A stretch of 64,000 bases of DNA from contig NZ_FQWZ01000004.1 in the NCBI RefSeq assembly GCF_900129825.1, positions 216,333 through 280,332 on the forward strand, read 5' to 3'. Of the stretch, positions 62,481 to 64,000 are shown in pieces. The stretch comes from Hydrocarboniphaga daqingensis. GTDB taxonomy: Bacteria; Pseudomonadota; Gammaproteobacteria; Nevskiales; Nevskiaceae. Position numbers and translations under genes: made by a program. Each line of letters starts with the position of its first letter. The first letter of the stretch is position 1. Below the pieces are notes generated by a model. It searched no databases, had not been told where the DNA came from, and was given only the letters and a program-made list of their open reading frames with translations.

Positions 62481-64000
62481 TCAAAGCTTGTCGAGCAGTG
62501 CCAGCGACTCACGGACAATGCGATCGGCCTCGCCGATGGGTCCGTCGTGGAGGATCGTTCGGTCCGGTCGCACCACGGCGCACCAGCCGTACGGCGCGCC
62601 GCCAGGAACGAGGTGGTTGTCCATATCCTCGAAGGCTCGACCGCTGCGATGAACCGTCTCACCGCGCTGACAGATCTGCACGACTCGGCCACCTCGACGC
62701 GTCCACAGTTCGAGCGTCTCGGCTTTCAATTGAGTTTCTGCAGGGAGCCCGAAGCCCACCAGCGAGAGGTCGGCACCGAATGCGTCGTCGCTCAGTGCGA
62801 CCTCGCCATTGGCGGACCGAACCAGGCCCTGCGGTAGGAGTCCGCCGCGACGCAATCGTGCGTGGCCCTTTACGAACAGTCCTTCGTCGAATTGATTCTT
62901 CGGCTTGACACCCAGTTCGTCGAGGAATGTTCGCAGCGGCGGAATCCGCCGAAGCAGTGCCATCGCGCCGTGGATCAGGATCGCCATCGGCTGGCTGCTC
63001 GGCATGACCAGCCTACCCATCAGCTTGGCCAGCGCGATCATCTTGCGGGCATGTGGCCGACGTTCCTGATCGTAGGAATCCAGGATGGCGGGCGCGGCGC
63101 GGCCCTTCACTACCCAGGCGAGCTTCCAGGCCAGGTTGGCAGCATCGCGCAGTCCGGCAACAAGCCCCTGACCCACAAACGGCGGTGTGATGTGCGCAGC
63201 ATCGCCGACGAGAAACACACGGCCTTTGCTGTAACGCTCGCAGGATCTCGCATGGAATCGGTACACCGCTTTGCGCTCGATCCTGACATCGCCTGCGTTG
63301 GCCCACGGTGCCAGCAGTCGCGCGATGGTCTCGTCCTTCTCCATCGTCTCGGACGTCTCGCCCGGCAGCAGCATGAACTCCCAGCGGATGCGGCCGCCCG
63401 GCGCGACCATGTGAGGTGTCGGACGCTTGTAATCGCAAATGAACTCGACGTGGTCGAACGCGCCGGGAACGTTCTGGGCGTCGACGATGAGCCAATCCTC
63501 GGCGTAGGTCTTGCCATGGAACTCCTGGCCGATGGCCTTGCGAACCCGCGATCCAGCGCCGTCGGCGCCAATCAGATAGCGCGCGTGAACCGTCGCTTCG
63601 CTGCCATCCGCGAGCCTGAGTGCGACGCGAATGCCCTTAGGCTCCTCAATGAAATCCAGCATCTCAGTGCCGCTCATCGCCGATATGCAGTCAAAGCTTT
63701 CGGCCTTATGGCGCAGCGCCCGTTCGAGATCGGGCTGGTAGAACGTCACCAACTTGGGATGCCCGTCGATGCTGCCGCTGGTGTTGACGCGTCCGAACTC
63801 CCCCACGTGGGGGCAGAGCATCCGCACGTAAGGAATCGCGATCTTCTCGAACGCGTCCTCCGGCAGTCCGGCCATCTGCAGAATCCGCAGCGCCTCGTTG
63901 TCGAGCGCGATGGCACGCGGCGCCATCAGGATGTCGGCCGCCTTGTCGACGACCAGCGTACGCACACCGTAGCGGCCAAGGAGCGCCGCTAACGCGGCGC
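62481..64000 (-). CDS. FAD-dependent aromatic monooxygenase, MhpA-like, truncated by the window
   Basis: The frame is open to base 64000, so the N-terminal FAD loop (GxGxxG) is missing from view; LLGRYGVRTLVVDKAADI continues it. PRAIALDNEALRILQ and the FAD motif GRVFLVGDAAHITPPFVGQG (GDAAH) and the C-terminal thioredoxin-like domain fit class A flavoprotein hydroxylases such as MhpA (3-(3-hydroxyphenyl)propionate hydroxylase). About 505 residues are visible. The substrate is likely aromatic or a related ring; unknown. It precedes the DUF1302 gene by 61 bases. Confidence 0.87.
   Translation of the reverse strand, partial: AALAALLGRYGVRTLVVDKAADILMAPRAIALDNEALRILQMAGLPEDAFEKIAIPYVRMLCPHVGEFGRVNTSGSIDGHPKLVTFYQPDLERALRHKAESFDCISAMSGTEMLDFIEEPKGIRVALRLADGSEATVHARYLIGADGAGSRVRKAIGQEFHGKTYAEDWLIVDAQNVPGAFDHVEFICDYKRPTPHMVAPGGRIRWEFMLLPGETSETMEKDETIARLLAPWANAGDVRIERKAVYRFHARSCERYSKGRVFLVGDAAHITPPFVGQGLVAGLRDAANLAWKLAWVVKGRAAPAILDSYDQERRPHARKMIALAKLMGRLVMPSSQPMAILIHGAMALLRRIPPLRTFLDELGVKPKNQFDEGLFVKGHARLRRGGLLPQGLVRSANGEVALSDDAFGADLSLVGFGLPAETQLKAETLELWTRRGGRVVQICQRGETVHRSGRAFEDMDNHLVPGGAPYGWCAVVRPDRTILHDGPIGEADRIVRESLALLDKL

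Overview
The window is GC-rich and gene-dense, with no rRNA or tRNA genes that I could see. The gene order secF ... suhB/trmJ - cysE - iscS - iscU-like - iscA is the order known from many Gammaproteobacteria (for example Pseudomonas), and thyA-folA, ettA, guaB-guaA, xseA and aspS fit the same group. A Nevskiales-, Steroidobacter- or Xanthomonadales-like gammaproteobacterium is my best guess from gene content; this placement is an inference.

Layout. (1) 1-229: the end of secF. (2) About 230-10925: a chromosomal integron. An IntI-type tyrosine recombinase (9927-10925, +) is followed, on its 5' side, by an attI-like site and a run of minus-strand cassettes. Each cassette carries one small gene and an attC-like inverted repeat at its 3' end. 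Twelve attC sites can be placed between 2754 and 9521; further left the genes continue on the same strand but the attC signals fade. Most cassette products are small membrane proteins or unknowns; a NERD-domain protein, a HEPN-like protein, a YcxB-like protein, PhnA and a YCII-like protein are recognisable. (3) 10978-18925: a K+/H+ antiporter, suhB and trmJ (divergent with overlapping starts), cysE, and an unusual Fe-S cluster operon: two cysteine desulfurases, a small unknown, an IscU-like scaffold that lacks one ligand cysteine and the chaperone motif, and IscA. (4) 18939-27227: an SDR, thyA-folA, acyl-CoA-binding protein, a protein with the diagnostic motifs of halohydrin dehalogenases, a DUF815 ATPase, recQ, a GNAT and ettA. 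(5) 27348-35129: a surface-glycan block with several glycosyltransferases, an ABC exporter, a CDP-glycerol glycerophosphotransferase-like protein and an ELM1-family protein.

(6) 35268-49421 is the most interesting block: a bacterial sphingolipid locus. One operon (+) encodes an acyl-ACP/AMP ligase, a CerR-like reductase, an acyl carrier protein and a serine palmitoyltransferase-like enzyme, closed by a strong terminator. A facing, tightly coupled operon (-) encodes a CDP-alcohol phosphotransferase with a degenerate nucleotidyltransferase-like N-terminus, a diacylglycerol/ceramide-type lipid kinase and a Tam41/MMP37-like cytidylyltransferase. A third operon (+) encodes a metallophosphatase, a HIT protein, LptF- and LptG-like permeases, a YghO/bCerS-like GNAT (candidate ceramide synthase) and a MobA-like nucleotidyltransferase; a LicC-like nucleotidyltransferase faces it. 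Together these suggest synthesis of ceramide, its phosphorylation, activation with CTP, attachment of a phospho-headgroup and export by a dedicated Lpt-type permease pair.

(7) 49524-64000: a DUF4124 protein, threonine ammonia-lyase, a FmdB-type zinc ribbon protein, aspS (with the His seen in non-discriminating enzymes), an Ig-like lipoprotein, xseA, guaB-guaA, a DUF1302 outer-membrane protein and an MhpA-like flavin monooxygenase that runs off the right edge.
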